Below, one piece after another: positions 51,198-63,721 of a stretch of DNA of 64,000 nucleotides (its first letter is position 1; the number at the start of each line of letters is the position of its first letter). Both the position numbers and the translations under genes were made by a program. This stretch comes from Antennarius striatus (lineage: Eukaryota; Chordata; Actinopteri; Lophiiformes; Antennariidae), in assembly GCF_040054535.1 (NCBI RefSeq), contig NC_090780.1, forward strand, positions 15,075,001 through 15,139,000. Reading direction: 5' to 3'. The notes below the pieces were generated by a model, which saw only the letters and a list, made by a program, of their open reading frames with translations, did not search any database and had not been told where the DNA came from.

Positions 51198-52336
51198 TTT
51201 GGGGTTTTCTTTTAACTGTTTTTCTGTATTACAACCAGTCTCTCAACCGCTGCGTGCAAGTCTATATTATTCTTGCTAAACTGCGACTTATCTTTTTTTG
51301 TTAGACTGTAACTTGTCAAAATATTTAGTGCTCAAGCTTCCTTCAAATGTCTCTGCTTTCATGTGTAATTTAGCCAATATCCTGCTCTGGCTCTGATTAC
51401 AGTGTTTAAGTTCTGGGGTTCGTCCGTGGCACATTACAAACAGTCCCAGTGGAGTTCACAGCTATGTTGGAGATACGACTGTTGTGTGCTGAGGACAGGT
51501 TAGATGGATTAAGACTCCTACAGCTTTTTCAGGGACATCCAGGAAGAAACAGAGCGATTTGTTTACGAGCAGGAAGCCACAGTGTGTCCTTCACAACCAT
51601 TTCCACTTCCACTTTCTCATAGAGGATTCATTACAAAGTTGTAATTACCAAGAATCTTTTTTGGGGTTGTCACGTTGTGACCTCTCCTTTTACTGATGAT
51701 GGCATTATCATTGTCAGTAATTGATCATTAGTTTTTAATAAAAAAGATTTTGTTTCAAATCATCCTGCAGCCTTTTGATAGAAGATAAGGCATCATGATT
51801 TAAATGTTTTGTTTTTTTTAAATTATTGAACATTAATCACAGGAAACGTCTCTGAGAGACATTATAGTTACTCCAGCCATTAATAACATTTAAACCTAGA
51901 GGCACCTCTGTGTGATCATGACTGGTTGAATGAACATTACTGTATATCACATTGGTTTCACAGCAGGTCACATGATTTCCATCGGGGGCAGAAACACTAA
52001 TGTGGAACAACTGCAGTCAAAAATGAACTGATAAATGCCTTTTTGTCAAAATCATTGCTACATGTGACATCAGTAGAAAAACACTACTTATTCCAGATAA
52101 GTTGATGCTGACTAATCAATTCCGTAGAAGGATGCTGACACAATATACAGCATTTGCGCTGATGAATCATTCAAAATCACACTGTCAGCATGTTGGGCTG
52201 ACAGTCTTTGACAACAAAATGAGTCAGCAGTTCAGATGTGATCACGTAGCCACTGAGGTTTTACCATGAAATAAGTGTGTACAGGAAAACTTTGTGTGAA
52301 TTCTGTTTTGTTTGCCTTTACAGCAGCTTTTAAAAA

Positions 52337-52387
52337 CCCTAACTCTAACCCTAACCCTAACCCTAACCCTAAACCCTAAACCCTAAC
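52337..52387. repeat. Interstitial telomeric repeat (CCCTAA)n
   Basis: About seven CCCTAA/ACCCTAA units with slight variation, the vertebrate telomere motif. Shorter copies occur near 17525, 44655, 61335 and 62250. Confidence 0.9.
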
Positions 52388-55300
52388 TTTGCAAGGTTAT
52401 AGTTCTGACTTAAATGATGGTTATTATCTCAGATTGTTATGGCTTATTAAACTACATGTACTTTGCCTCTGAAAAATATCAGTGTGAAATGTGACATTTA
52501 ATGTTTGAATTTGGTTGATAACGTATTGACATGTGAGAGATGTTGTTGATTCTGGGGACGGGAATTTTACAAGCCAAATGGCTTCTACCAGTCAACCATT
52601 TTTTTCTTTTCGGGTGTTGTCGATAATGCAAAAGTGATGAAGGTGAAGTCTGCTGTAATAACATGTCCAGAAAGAAAGAAATAAACTGAATAAATAAATA
52701 AATATAGTGAGAAGAATGTGCTCTCCTCCCTATTAAATCTGAGCATCTCAGTATTTGAAGGTAATAAAACACCTTTGGAAACACCTCAATAAAAAAAATG
52801 GTTCTTTCTCAGGTAAAGTGAAGAAAATAGACACCACAAATCAATCTGACTACAATTTCCTCAGATAGGGAGCCAGTCAGGGTGTTTCCAATCTCACACT
52901 TCAAGCACTGGTTACTGGAAGCAGAGTCGACCTGGATTCTCCAGGATTAGGCCTGATCACGCATCCACTCCTGTCAAACATTCAGTACAGTGAAGTACAG
53001 TCTGCAAGGTATGGAGGAATGCTGCGTTTCTACATCAGAGCTAGAAACACCAACAGAGACACCTTCAAAGAGATATGCATTCATATTGAATCAATCCCCA
53101 CTCCCGATGGATTACACCAGTTAACCAATGTTACATTGTACGAATGCTTTTTTTTTTTTTAATGTTTTCTCAACTCCTTTGCTCTGGTTCTGGTTCTCCT
53201 TGTGAAGCCACTTCAAACGGACTCTGCCTTGGCATATCCCTTTGTGCTCTGAAACAGCAAATATGTGTCTTTCTAAAATGATTCAGATGCATACTCACAG
53301 TGATTCCACAAGCAGGGGTAGGATTGCAGAAATAAGTGAGGATGGGAAAATAGATCAGCTGAGTGTTAAGGTAAAGCATCTGCACTGCTGTTAAGGGGTA
53401 GAAGGTGTGTGTGTGTGGGGGGGGGGTGATTGAAGATGGGTGAAGGATAATAGAAGAAGATGGTCAAGTACAGAAGGAAAAAGAAGAAGATGACTGTATG
53501 CGAGAAATCTTGCGGCTGTAAATCAGCGGGGTCAAAAGAAGAGATGAGAGGATGTTGGGAATGCAAAGGCCGGGAAACATATGTTTCAGTTTTTAAATTA
53601 AAAAAAAGTAAATTGCGATGAATATTGCTTAAATATCTGTGGGCTTTGTACCATGCTTTGCGGAAGTTCCTCAGAAATCATTCTGGGACTGCCTTCTTAA
53701 AAATGCCAAAATGGCTTCTAATGTCAAAGAGGCCATCTGGTTCTTGACCAATTCAAGATGTTTTGTTTTTCTTTTTTTTTCTCCTGATGCTTCTTTTTTT
53801 AGATCAAATGCTTCATTTTTTATTATTAAGACCAGTGTCCATTTTTCACAATGAGACTGTTTGTCGGCACACATCCCAGTCATAGAAGTGAATCCCAGTT
53901 TACCTTCTTATCCAGGTGGAATAAGTACTTTAACTCCGGTAAAGTTCTGATGAATTTGTAACTTACTTTAATATAACGTACAAATTTGTGGCTGATGTGT
54001 TACTATGGATTTATTTATAATGTAATATTAAAGGTCCGTGAACCAAGACTAATCTGCTACTTATGTGATGATATTAATGAAGTACTGTGATTTTAGGCTC
54101 ATTCTGCTGCCTGAGTTCTTTTCCTGTTTATAAATCTACTGCGTTTTATTGCTTGAATTTCACATAAAGAGTTCAGTTTTTAATTAAATGCTTTTGATTT
54201 AACAAATGCACGAAATATTCAAAATCCCCACCCACAGGTGTCTTTCAATGAAGAAAGTACAACAAAAAATTATAAAAATGCTTGAATTCCCAAATTATCA
54301 AAAGATACGTCTCCCAAAAGTTGCTTGGTTATAATCTTTATAGAAAAATAAATATTGATTTGTTTTTGTGTTGTGCTCAGGCTCTAATGACAGTGAAACC
54401 CTCTTCTGAGACAAACTGTGCACAGAGAAATTCAACATGTAACCATGGAAACTAAAATTCCTGAAAAGCATCATTCATCACTTCTGTCCTTGGTTGTTTT
54501 GCGTCATTAAAAAAATAAAATAAAAGAATAGTATTTGAGGCCTTTTTTGAAAACAAAACCAACCACCAGAATGAACGACAGTTAAACCATGGAAAATACA
54601 AAATAAAAACTACAAAAAGTAGCAAAAAAGAAACAAAAAACAGGCAACACCTCTACTTTGATATTATGTGTAGAATCTTTGGCATAAAAATATTTTATTA
54701 AAATACTTATTACATTCGTGAAGAATAGACAGACAGATTCCACTCCTAAATCCTCCTCCTCACTCAGGACACGTTTAAATTACTAGTAACTATATAATTT
54801 CAAATAGCAGTATTTTGCCCAAACATTCATTCATAAGGGCAAAGATAATAAAAATGTCCAATTTTGTGTTTAATACTTGGTCATAATTATTCATACAATG
54901 ACATGAATGAGCAGTGTTCTGATGCTGGATCATGTAATCTAACTGTGCATCATGCTTTTAATAGACGAATGCTCTGCATGAAAAAATAATGTTTATCTGA
55001 AGTCATTGGATATGTTAAATACATGTAAAAGCGCTTTCCCCTTTGAGGTTTTCTGAGATGAGTGAAGAACAAGTTCCTTCAAATTGTACTTTCAAGCGCT
55101 GGCTGAGAGATCATGTAAATGTAAAAGAGCATGAAAACCTGCCTGAACTACTGAGAAAACATAAACAGGTTTGTGAACAGACAAGTGGATGCTCGTAAAA
55201 AAAAAAGTATGTGTACTTTTTAAGTACTTCAGTCCTGACGTCATCAGCTGGAAAAGGTGTGTATCCTTGCAGGGTTTCCCCTGCAGGGTGCGTGTTGAAG

Positions 55301-56374
55301 ATGATGATTATGCTGATGTTGCTTTTTAGTGTGCAGGATGTTGAGGATGGTCGCGTTATTTCAACGTATAAATTATCGTTTCCAGTCTCACCACACACTG
55401 CCAGACTGGCAGTCAACACTTGAGACAACTTCCTTCCTTGATTTGGGTAGAAAGGAGTACCATAATTGAATAAAAGGAGAGCCCTCCTTCTCTTTACATA
55501 CTGCACAAACACACACTACGCACACACACAGACACACACATTTTACAGGCTGGTGTATAAACTTAATGGGATGCATTTGGTTCCAAAGCCCCCAGCTTGC
55601 TCAGTGGAAAGTGAGCTGGACTGTTTTTCAGTTTCTCCATGTTGAAGTTTATAACGACCAGATAAAAAATGTTGCCATGGCGATTTAACCACAACATCGC
55701 AATTACCTTCATGCAATAAGACTCTGGGGGCTTACAAACAAGCCAGCGTAATGTAATTAACATATAAGTACCACCAAAAATGTCCTAAAACACAAAAGAA
55801 GGATGCAGGAATTTAACAGAGTTGGGGATCAAAGTTATTGATATTTCTAGTAAATAAATGCCACCAGATTGTCTTTCTATACTTTATGTAGAATTTGTTT
55901 CTCTTAACTGAATGCAAGATTGTATCAAGATACATTTTTGCACCATATTTTTGCCATATATTGTACTGTAAATGCATATTTAATGAATTACAACACATTA
56001 AACACATCAAAGTCTTTGCAGTCTTTGCAGTCATTTGCAGGAACAAAATCATACAGCAAAACTTCTCTAACCCCCCACACACACATACATACCTTTCCTT
56101 TGGGGGAATAATTGCCTCACTTCAAAGTGTGTTATTAACCTGCATTTTCTGTTCCAATTGTTGCTGCAGGGGTTTTTTCATAAATGTGGCTTGTGTGGGT
56201 GGGAAAAGAGATTCATATTTCTCAGTTCCACAAATCCTAGTTAAACATCCTGACTATATCTATCTATCTATCTATCTATCTGTTTGCGTCTTTATACAGA
56301 CAGACAGACACACACACACACACACACACACACATATCAACATCAACAACATATTAATATGTTCTGTTTTGGAT

Positions 56375-56380
56375 TTTATT
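56375..56380 (-). terminator. slc48a1: Candidate slc48a1 polyadenylation signal
   Basis: AATAAA on the minus strand, about 925 bases beyond the stop codon. AT-rich surroundings make chance occurrence possible. Confidence 0.35.
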
Positions 56381-57304
56381 TAAAAAAAAAACGTTTATAG
56401 ATTAAGATGTGTCTCAGTTACACTCATGAACACCTACATTCACTCATACATGTAGATGTGTGATGTCATAAGTGATGTACAGAAACAAACACACACATGT
56501 ACAATTAAAACAAAGCAAATTGATCACATGATGAAAGCAACAATAGAAGCATCACAAACGGTTCTGATCACAGTGAAGCCAGATGCATGCACACTAGCGG
56601 TGTCACTACTGCTGTGAATTAAGACCACAGCTGTGGCCCCGTTTCACCCTCCAGCTTCTTCTTTGAGTAGTTTTATCACTGATAAAAAATAACACAAAAA
56701 TCACTATTTACATTTTAAGAAACACACAACCCTTCCAGTTTCAGAGACACATTGAACCTGGATGTATTGCATTTATCTGGAATTGCACTTAAAATCCATC
56801 CTGGTGAAGCACCTGACGTTTCCTGATACACATCAACATGAAAGCATGGAGTTCACCACAGGATTGATGCTTTGTCATTGGCAGATCCCCTAACAGGATG
56901 TGTGGAAACTGCAACAAGTCAAATTCAAGAGAAGACGCGGGCACGTGGTGGGGGGGTTCATAGTTGGAAAAGTAACCCCCTCTAGTGGTCCAAGAATGAA
57001 ACAACAACTGATGGTTACAAATGAACACTGTGCTACGATTCATCAATTCCAAGTTACATTTCAAAATGCCTGCTTTTTGTGCATTGGCGTGAGTCAACAG
57101 GAATTTAAAGTATCAAATCTCATCAAGGATGATCGAGTAGGGCTGCTTTGTCTGTGTAGTTCAGAACTAGCGTAGAATAATAAAAGCAGGTTTGGGGGTA
57201 TAGAAGGTGGCAGCCAGAATAAAGCTCTTCAGTTTCCTCTCAAAACGTCCAGCGTCACTTTTGGACTGCTGCAGTCTTCAGGTGTTGGTGGACGGGTGAG
57301 TGAA

Positions 57305-57441
57305 CTAGAAGTCACTGAGGATGCTGACATCGGCGAGTTCTTTACGGTAGCGGTGGGAGGACAGCATGAGCAGGAAGGACCACTTGAGGGCCATGAAGGA
57401 CCAGACGCAGGACAGGTAGAGACTCTGAGGGTTGGTCAGGG
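57305..57441 (-). CDS. slc48a1: slc48a1 coding exon 3 (stop)
   Basis: Acceptor CCCCCTACAG (minus strand). Encodes [20 protein letters not shown], then [15 protein letters not shown] and TAG. This is the fourth membrane span and cytosolic tail. Confidence 0.95.
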
Positions 57442-59342
57442 CTGTAGGGGGCAGGGACACATGTAAGGGTTCAGACAGCGGCGTACTGCTCAGTCCGCCG
57501 GGTTGAACCTCTCATTGAATTACTCTTAAGGGAAAGACATAAAACATCTGTGTGTTCGTGTAAAACAAGAAAGAGGATCTTACACTCCTTCCTGTTGATG
57601 GCGACAGACAAGAAAGCGATGAAGGCTACGACTACCACCAGGGAGAAGAAGACCCCGATGACGAAGAAGAACCTGAGGCCCTTCATCCACATCCTCCAGT
57701 AGTCCTTCAGGTACATGATGTGAGTGATCAGGGTCCAGAGCGCCAGCACCCCTGAGGGACCAACACAGCCAGGTTAGCTCTCATAAAAGAAATCTTCATG
57801 GATTCAGGAGTTTTCTTCTAAAGTTCACCTTTTATACACCAAATATTTGATCTTTTTTAATATCATGCAGCTATTATTTCCACAGTATTACACACACCAT
57901 CAACACCAGCGAACATCTTTCCAACAATTTCCCTTTATATCGTACATGCATACATGTTGCATTTCAAAGGAAATGCAGTATGAGTTCTGAAGGGCTAAAT
58001 ATTAAATAATAATATTCAAAATTTACTCCATTATTTCATAATAAACACTGAAGACAAACAGTAAGACAAACTGGGGGAAAGAGAGAGGCTGAGGACTAGG
58101 GAGCATCAGATCCACTGTCTAGGATTAAACATCAAATATCAACAGATTCTAAGAACCACATCTGAAGCCTCAGTCCGAGGAATAGCTAAGATACTGTGCA
58201 GTCACGTCATGAGGGAAGAGTGACACAGCATATCAATAAATGCTGAGTCAGTGAATAACACTTCCCTCTCTGTGTTCCTTTTTCATGGCTTTTCCCTTTT
58301 TTCAAAATCATATTTATAGCCACAATCTTGTGAAAAAACAAAACCTGACATGATTTTTCACCAAACTGCAACAGGAGGAACTCCATGGACGTGATATTTC
58401 TAAAAGGAAAATCTGTGGTTCCAGTGACGGTTGGGCACAAAGCACTGAAGACAGAATAAAAACCACAATAATGCACAGACACATGCATTAATGGGTCGTT
58501 TACATAGGGGAAAATTATTTTTTTGCCCTGCAGAAAAAAATCAAAACAAAGTTGATCCATTACAACTTTAAATATATCATGTTAGTGCAGCACAGCTGAC
58601 GTTTCATTACATTTTACTAATGTTTTACAGAGTATCCTATCTTTTCATGAAATTAGGGTTACGGATGTTGACATTTGTTTTAAAAGTTAGCAAAGGCTCA
58701 AAGGTCAATATTCAGGGAAATCACGCTGAGCACAGCGTATTACATAATTGTTCTTAAAATTAACCAATCTCTTTTTTTCGCAACTCTGTCTGATCAGCCA
58801 TTCTCATTCTGGAATCAAACCTGTGCTGAAGGTCGTGCAAAACAGAACCACACCTAGAAATGAGTCCAAACTCCAAGGATCATGCATTGACTGACCTCAG
58901 CAGCATTTAGCCTGCTTTAAACAACCTGTAGTTCACACCACACAAAACTGGGGAAGTTAAATGAGTAAAAACCCTGATTGTAAATAATAAGGTGAAATGA
59001 AACATGCAAAACCATGACTTAATCTTCAAGAGATCTCATTTCAAAGCTACTCATGTTTTCACATTCCCTGATAACGTTACAATGCCTGTTAGATTCAATC
59101 AACCAGTGTAAACCTGATCAGATAAACACTGACATTCATCAATCCTCCAGTCCCTTCAGTCTCAGGAGGGTCTGAGTTTCAGTGTGTGTGTGTGTGTGGG
59201 GGGGGTGTCTACCTGACAGTCCTCCCATGGCTGCGGTCCACGGCTGTTTGTACACGACCATCCACACGAGGAAAGCTGACAACCCCATGAACACACCAGT
59301 CGAGGCATAGCCGATACTAATGTAGGTTTTATTACAACCCAT
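57305..59342 (-). CDS. slc48a1: Heme transporter Hrg1 (Slc48a1), complete, three coding exons
   Basis: A four-pass membrane protein that moves heme from endosome or lysosome lumen to the cytosol, important when macrophages recycle red-cell heme. Exons on the minus strand: 59213-59342, 57584-57751 and 57305-57441. They join in phase to 144 residues (I recall the human protein as 146). Seen: [19 protein letters not shown] around the first loop; [20 protein letters not shown] with the conserved basic segment; the third membrane span ([20 protein letters not shown]); and the C-terminal DVSILSDF, an acidic and hydrophobic sorting-type tail conserved in HRG1. The ATG at 59342 is used because the frame upstream has only GTG. 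HDAC7 and SLC48A1 are also neighbours in mammals. Confidence 0.96.
57584..57751 (-). CDS. slc48a1: slc48a1 coding exon 2
   Basis: Acceptor TCCCTCAG, donor GTAAGA (minus strand), 168 bases. Encodes [18 protein letters not shown] through AINRKE, the second and third membrane spans. Confidence 0.96.
57752..59212 (-). other. slc48a1: slc48a1 intron 1
   Basis: A 1.46 kb AT-rich intron with a short GT run and poly-G (59182-59207) just inside the donor. A minus-strand open frame (58207-58560) shows no recognisable domain. Confidence 0.75.
59213..59342 (-). CDS. slc48a1: slc48a1 coding exon 1 (start)
   Basis: ATG at 59342, donor GTAGAC (minus strand). Encodes [20 protein letters not shown], then the first membrane span and [14 protein letters not shown] poly-A stretch (plus strand, 59349-59367) lies directly upstream of the ATG. 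Confidence 0.95.
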
Positions 59343-59602
59343 TATCACAAAAAAAAAAAAAAAAAAAGCAAAACAAACAAAAAAAGACTAAAGGTAGACT
59401 GGGACACGGAAATCAGGACAAAAAAACAGAACAAAACAGCGGTCAGGTCCAGGAATATGTCCTGTTAACGAATGATCGCGTTCCTATAAAAACGTTTCTG
59501 AAGAAAAGTGATATTCTCTCCGGTTCAGCTGGAAAAAGACAACACGCTTTAGTCTAAGTCATCGTTCAAGAGCCAATGAAAACTCAGGTAGTCGTACTTG
59601 CC

Positions 59603-59610
59603 TCACGTGG
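59603..59610 (-). promoter_or_regulatory. slc48a1: E-box / CLEAR-like site upstream of slc48a1
   Basis: TCACGTGG with a palindromic CACGTG core, about 265 bases upstream of the slc48a1 ATG. It fits the core of the CLEAR element bound by TFEB/TFE3, which activate lysosomal genes. A lysosomal heme exporter is a plausible target. One match alone is weak evidence. Confidence 0.4.
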
Positions 59611-59619
59611 TGACCACAC

Positions 59620-62600
59620 CGCCCCCTACAGGATAATACAGAAACAGCACACCTCAGCAGCTGAAGTAGAGATTCGTGTTTTCACATTCCTTGGTAACAA
59701 TACTCTGTGTAACAATTCTCTTATTTATGTATTTACTTTTAAAAATAATCTTGATTTAATAATTAACAAAAGTAAAGACACATAAAAAACCCCACACTTG
59801 TTAATGATTATTTTCTCAGTAAAGGTTTGTGAGAACAGTGTGCAGCTTAACTGACACCTGTCAGTCACAAGAAAATAGTTTCAAGAAAAAAAATAGATTA
59901 ATAGGTTGAGCAACCACATAATGATCAATAAGCATCATATATTTGTCAGGTGGCAAAACTAAAAACACACACATTTGACACACATAGTAGAAATGAATGA
60001 ATGCATGAATGAATGAACGAATGACTTTTAAATTAAAGTTGTATTTTACTTAATTAATATTAAGTTGCTTCTGACTTTTTAAAAAGGGCTGGAAGCCATG
60101 ATATGACTTTAAGACTGACACAGACCTGTTGTTACAGAGGAACTTCAATGTTTGAACATTTAATCCTTCTTTAAGCCAATTCTGAATTACATCAACATTT
60201 CTGAGTTTAGCATAGTTATTTTAAGTTTCACATTTGCACCAAACTTTGAAAGTACAGTATGTATATAATATAACAAACAAAGACTGAGGTGATTGTCTGA
60301 AAAAAAGATGGAATAAGAAAATGTTCTGATTAATATGCTGATTGAAGTTTTTGAAATTTTTCAATTATCAATATAAAAATCTGGAAACTTCAAAGTTAAA
60401 AACAGCTACAAAGAAAAGCTGAGATTTTACTTTGATGTGAGCTCTGTGTGAAGCAGAAACATCCACTAAGAGAAGAAGCAAAGAGAAGTTTCTTTCATGG
60501 AAATGGAGGCACTTCGTTCCACATTTGGTAAATGAAATGAAAGATGGCGTCAGCTGAAGTGTTGGTTGAAGTGCGGCACTGAAACCAGTCAGAGAAAGGT
60601 GTGTGTGAATAGTGGAAGACTGAAGGATCTGAAATGTAGAATTGTGGGAGCAAAAAGTAGAAACGTCAGTGAAGATCAAACATCATCGCATCAATCAGCA
60701 AACGATAAATAACTACAGCACATTTTTGAGGAATAATCCGAAATATGTCACAGCTTGACTGTAATTTATTCATCTTGTGTTTTAGTAAACTCAGATGTAA
60801 CTGACATCAAGCTCTGACACAATTACCTCAATATGAGGTCATTGAGGTAATTTCTGACATTTCTGACTAAATGATTGATGTGGACAATCAATAATCAATC
60901 AGCAGTGATATGAGCATAATCACTAAAGCCTGAGATTAGAGTTGATTGAAGTTGGAATAAGAAGACAGATCAAACCACAGGAGTGCTCCAGTTTTTGTGC
61001 TTCCACCCAGGAGATCTGAATGACACTCACCTGTTCCAGTTCCAGAATAACAAGAGTTCAGTTTGAGGGACAGCGGGGAGAGTTGTGACGAAGGGAGAAA
61101 TTATTATTAGTTTTATAATCCTGGCATTATGGTAAAGGGCACTGGCAGGACAGGAGGCAACCTCTGGGGACTTAACCAAAAGAATTCCACATCTAATGTC
61201 AGGACCATTTTGGCTTCCAAAGAACAACATCAGGAAAATGTTTGATATCTTCATAATATCAACCTCTTCATAAACCTCCACAGCCACGACAATGAATTGT
61301 TGTGTCAAATGGTGCACCATGTTTGACATTAACCCTAACCCTAACCTGGGAATACAGAAGGACACTAAGCTGATAGACCACACACATGTAGGTGTTGCAC
61401 AAGAGGGGTCAAAGACGTAGGTGTTTCCCAAGACAACTGTGATCCATAGACATCTGCAGGCCTCTACTGTGCTCCCTCTACCAGGCTGGTAACCAGTGCT
61501 GTGTTCATCAGTGCGGTTAATGCTGTGTCAGTTTCCTCAAATTACTTGTTTTCACCCAATGCAATGTCATTTTCCCGTTTCTTTTAATTACACATACCCG
61601 TATATATCTGCATTTACCTGTGTATGGGAACTGTGACATAGGAATTTCTTGCCGAGTGCTAGTGTATCTATCAAATATCATATGTAGATCATTTAAAACA
61701 GGCTGAAGTAGGCCTGGTTCTTTTGACAAGGAACATGCCTTGATGCAAGACAAAATTTAGACCGGTTCAAGTTTTTATAAAATCGATGTCAAGTTTCAAG
61801 GGCTACTGCAATGATACTTTGTCATATAGTTTGATTTAGATGATTAATTGTTTTATTTTTACTTACTTTACTTTGTTGTGTTTAAACAGCCCAGTAGTTA
61901 TCAAACGTAGAGGGGTTTTTTTTCGCTGTGGCAGATATTTAATATTTAAACAACCATACTCGGTACAAACCACAAGAGGGAGACAAAGTGCTGAGTTGTT
62001 CAGGTCCTCCATAACGGTGAAGAAAAACAATGGAAACGGGCAGTGAATTTCCGAATCGTACTATGGTGACGCCACAGCAGCTCACTGCTATGTCTTTGAT
62101 TGGTTTAGCGTGACAATGACGTTCCAGAGGGGTGGAGCTGTTGCTGTCAGCGGCGCGGAGAGGAACGATAGATTTATGCTGGAAGAGGTCTCAATGATGG
62201 AAATTCCATGTGTAAATGCATATCCATACACTGTATTTATAATATTACTAACCCTAACCCTAACTTAATTATTTTACACAGTGATAGAAATGGGCGTCCA
62301 TGCAGAGAATTCAGGGATATTTATGTTATAGGAATAAAAGTAAAAGACTTAACGTCAAGTTACACTAATACTCGCTATTACCATTAATGACAGATATTTA
62401 TTAACATTACTGCTATTTTTATAAGGTATGTTTAGAAGAGTGCACACAATTGGACAAAGTTCTGTGTCAACACCCGTGTAAATATTCATTCGTGAATATG
62501 TGTCATTGAAAAGAACACCCATCTGCCCATTCATCATTCAGAAGAGATCTGTTATTGTTATGCCGACTCTTACAGTACAACTCTTCCAATTTATTCTATA
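59620..62600. other. Intergenic, slc48a1 to the last gene
   Basis: AT-rich with no recognised exon. It contains TGAATGAA-type repeats (59995-60025), telomere-like CCCTAA pairs (about 61331-61345 and 62250-62265), and a short higher-GC stretch with promoter-type motifs at about 62070-62170. A 134-codon minus-strand open frame (61027-61431) begins with a near-cognate codon and matches no family I recognise. Confidence 0.55.
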
Positions 62601-62638
62601 CAATAAACTTAATTCATTTATGATAAGTGAAAGTGGAG

Positions 62639-62955
62639 GATTTTAAATACTTGGGGTCAACAGTCCAGAACCACAGTGAGGGTGGTAAGGAAGTGACCAA
62701 ATGGAATAGCAGGCTGGAATAGGTGGAAGAAAGTGTCAAGTGTCTGATGTGACAGAAGATCTCTGCTAGAATGAATGGCAAAATGTACAGTGCTGAGGCC
62801 AGCCATGATGTACAGATTAGAGACAGTGGTGAGGCCAGCCATGATACACAGATTAGAGATACCAGTACAGCATCCAAGCCCTGCTGAGGTGTCCTTGAGT
62901 AAATCACCGTCCCCAAACATTCAAATTCCAAAAACTTTATTTGTCCCCAGGGGCA
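62639..62955 (+). pseudogene. Non-LTR retrotransposon reverse-transcriptase remnant
   Basis: Plus-strand translation gives DFKYLGSTVQ then EVTKWNSRLE, a stop, ISARMNGK, and in another frame RPAMMYRLETVV. This is the FKYLG...ISARMKGK...RPAMMYGLE series found at the C-terminal end of RTE-like and related reverse transcriptases. It is followed by ACTTTATTTGTCCCCAGGGG, a typical retroposon tail. RPAMMYRLE and RPAMIHRLE look like a short tandem duplication. It is broken by stops and frameshifts, so dead. Confidence 0.7.
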
Positions 62956-63225
62956 ATTTAAGCAGGATTAGTGCACAAAAAACAAAAGTAACGAGAAAAA
63001 AAACAGACTTCATACACAGAAAGCTAACACTAACACTACAATACACAAACAACTGGATTTCATTGGGTCGCCCCAGAAAGGACTAGGAACTTCTATCATT
63101 AACATATGAATTTTCACAGAAATATACACTGTATTGTTATTTAAAAGTGTTAAGAACATACAGTACTGTATATACCAGGGATTGCACATCAGCAAAAACG
63201 CCATGCTCGTCCTCGTCGTAGTCAG

Positions 63226-63520
63226 CCAATCACAGGGAAAGTAAGGCGGATCATGGCGTCGTCATAGTGCGATTCGTAAATTGGTAAAGGGGCAAGCAGC
63301 TGGTGACAGCCGAAGAGATACACTCCCCCCTGCAGCTAGTAAACTAGACCAAACGAAGACATTATCGGACAGCTCCGTAGAAATGCAGTCCTGACGGCTG
63401 CAAACAATTTGTCTTCAAGAGAATATATTTTACAAGTTGAAAACCGCTAAAATTATTTTTGTCCGGGCGCCAGGCCAAGTAAGATCGTTAATGGCAACCA
63501 AGTGAACGCTGTTGTAGTTG
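63226..63520 (+). promoter_or_regulatory. Promoter region of the terminal gene
   Basis: CAGCCAATCACAGG (CCAAT at 63226-63230), then CpG-richer DNA with short upstream frames (ATG CAG TCC TGA at 63382; ATG GCA ACC AAG TGA at 63491). CCAAGTAAGATC near 63477 could be a donor of a noncoding first exon. No TATA box was seen. Confidence 0.45.
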
Positions 63521-63676
63521 TTAGCAAAAGTAACGTTGATGTTAGCCATCATGTTAGGCAGCTATCTAGCCAGCAGAAGCTAGGTAACTTCGGTGTTTAT
63601 GGTCGCATCGAGCAGCCTTTGGATCTAAGCTGTCAAGTTATCAACAAAACGCCAACAGGCTGGGTAATTATTAAGG

Positions 63677-63721
63677 ATGGGTGACACAAACCCAGCGACT
63701 TCCCATGCTTTTCAGTCGGAG
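63677..63721 (+). CDS. First coding exon of an unidentified gene, truncated by the window end
   Basis: AAGGATGG gives a good start context (A at -3, G at +4). Encodes MGDTNPATSHAFQSE, then a perfect donor GTGAGT at 63722. The 15 residues are not enough to name the gene. Mammalian neighbours of SLC48A1 include RAPGEF3, but I see nothing that ties this exon to it. The remaining 279 bases look like intron. Confidence 0.55.

Larger units (their letters stand above)
47610..56370. other. Intergenic: twist3 upstream to slc48a1 3' end
   Basis: No coding exon was recognised in 8.8 kb. Contents: a higher-complexity block at about 48280-48500; a purine-rich tract (49440-49560); a repeated-element segment (50437-50760) with a perfect hairpin; a telomere-like array (52337-52387); and AT-rich DNA from 53.5 to 56.2 kb. 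TCTA (56260-56281) and AC (56299-56333) repeats lie at the end. Confidence 0.6.

Noticed and set aside
55895..56383. A 162-codon plus-strand frame
   Set aside because: AT-rich, ends in the TCTA and AC microsatellites, hydrophobic residues scattered without family resemblance; probably chance.
59343..59348. slc48a1 start two codons further upstream
   Set aside because: That codon is GTG; the first ATG is at 59342.
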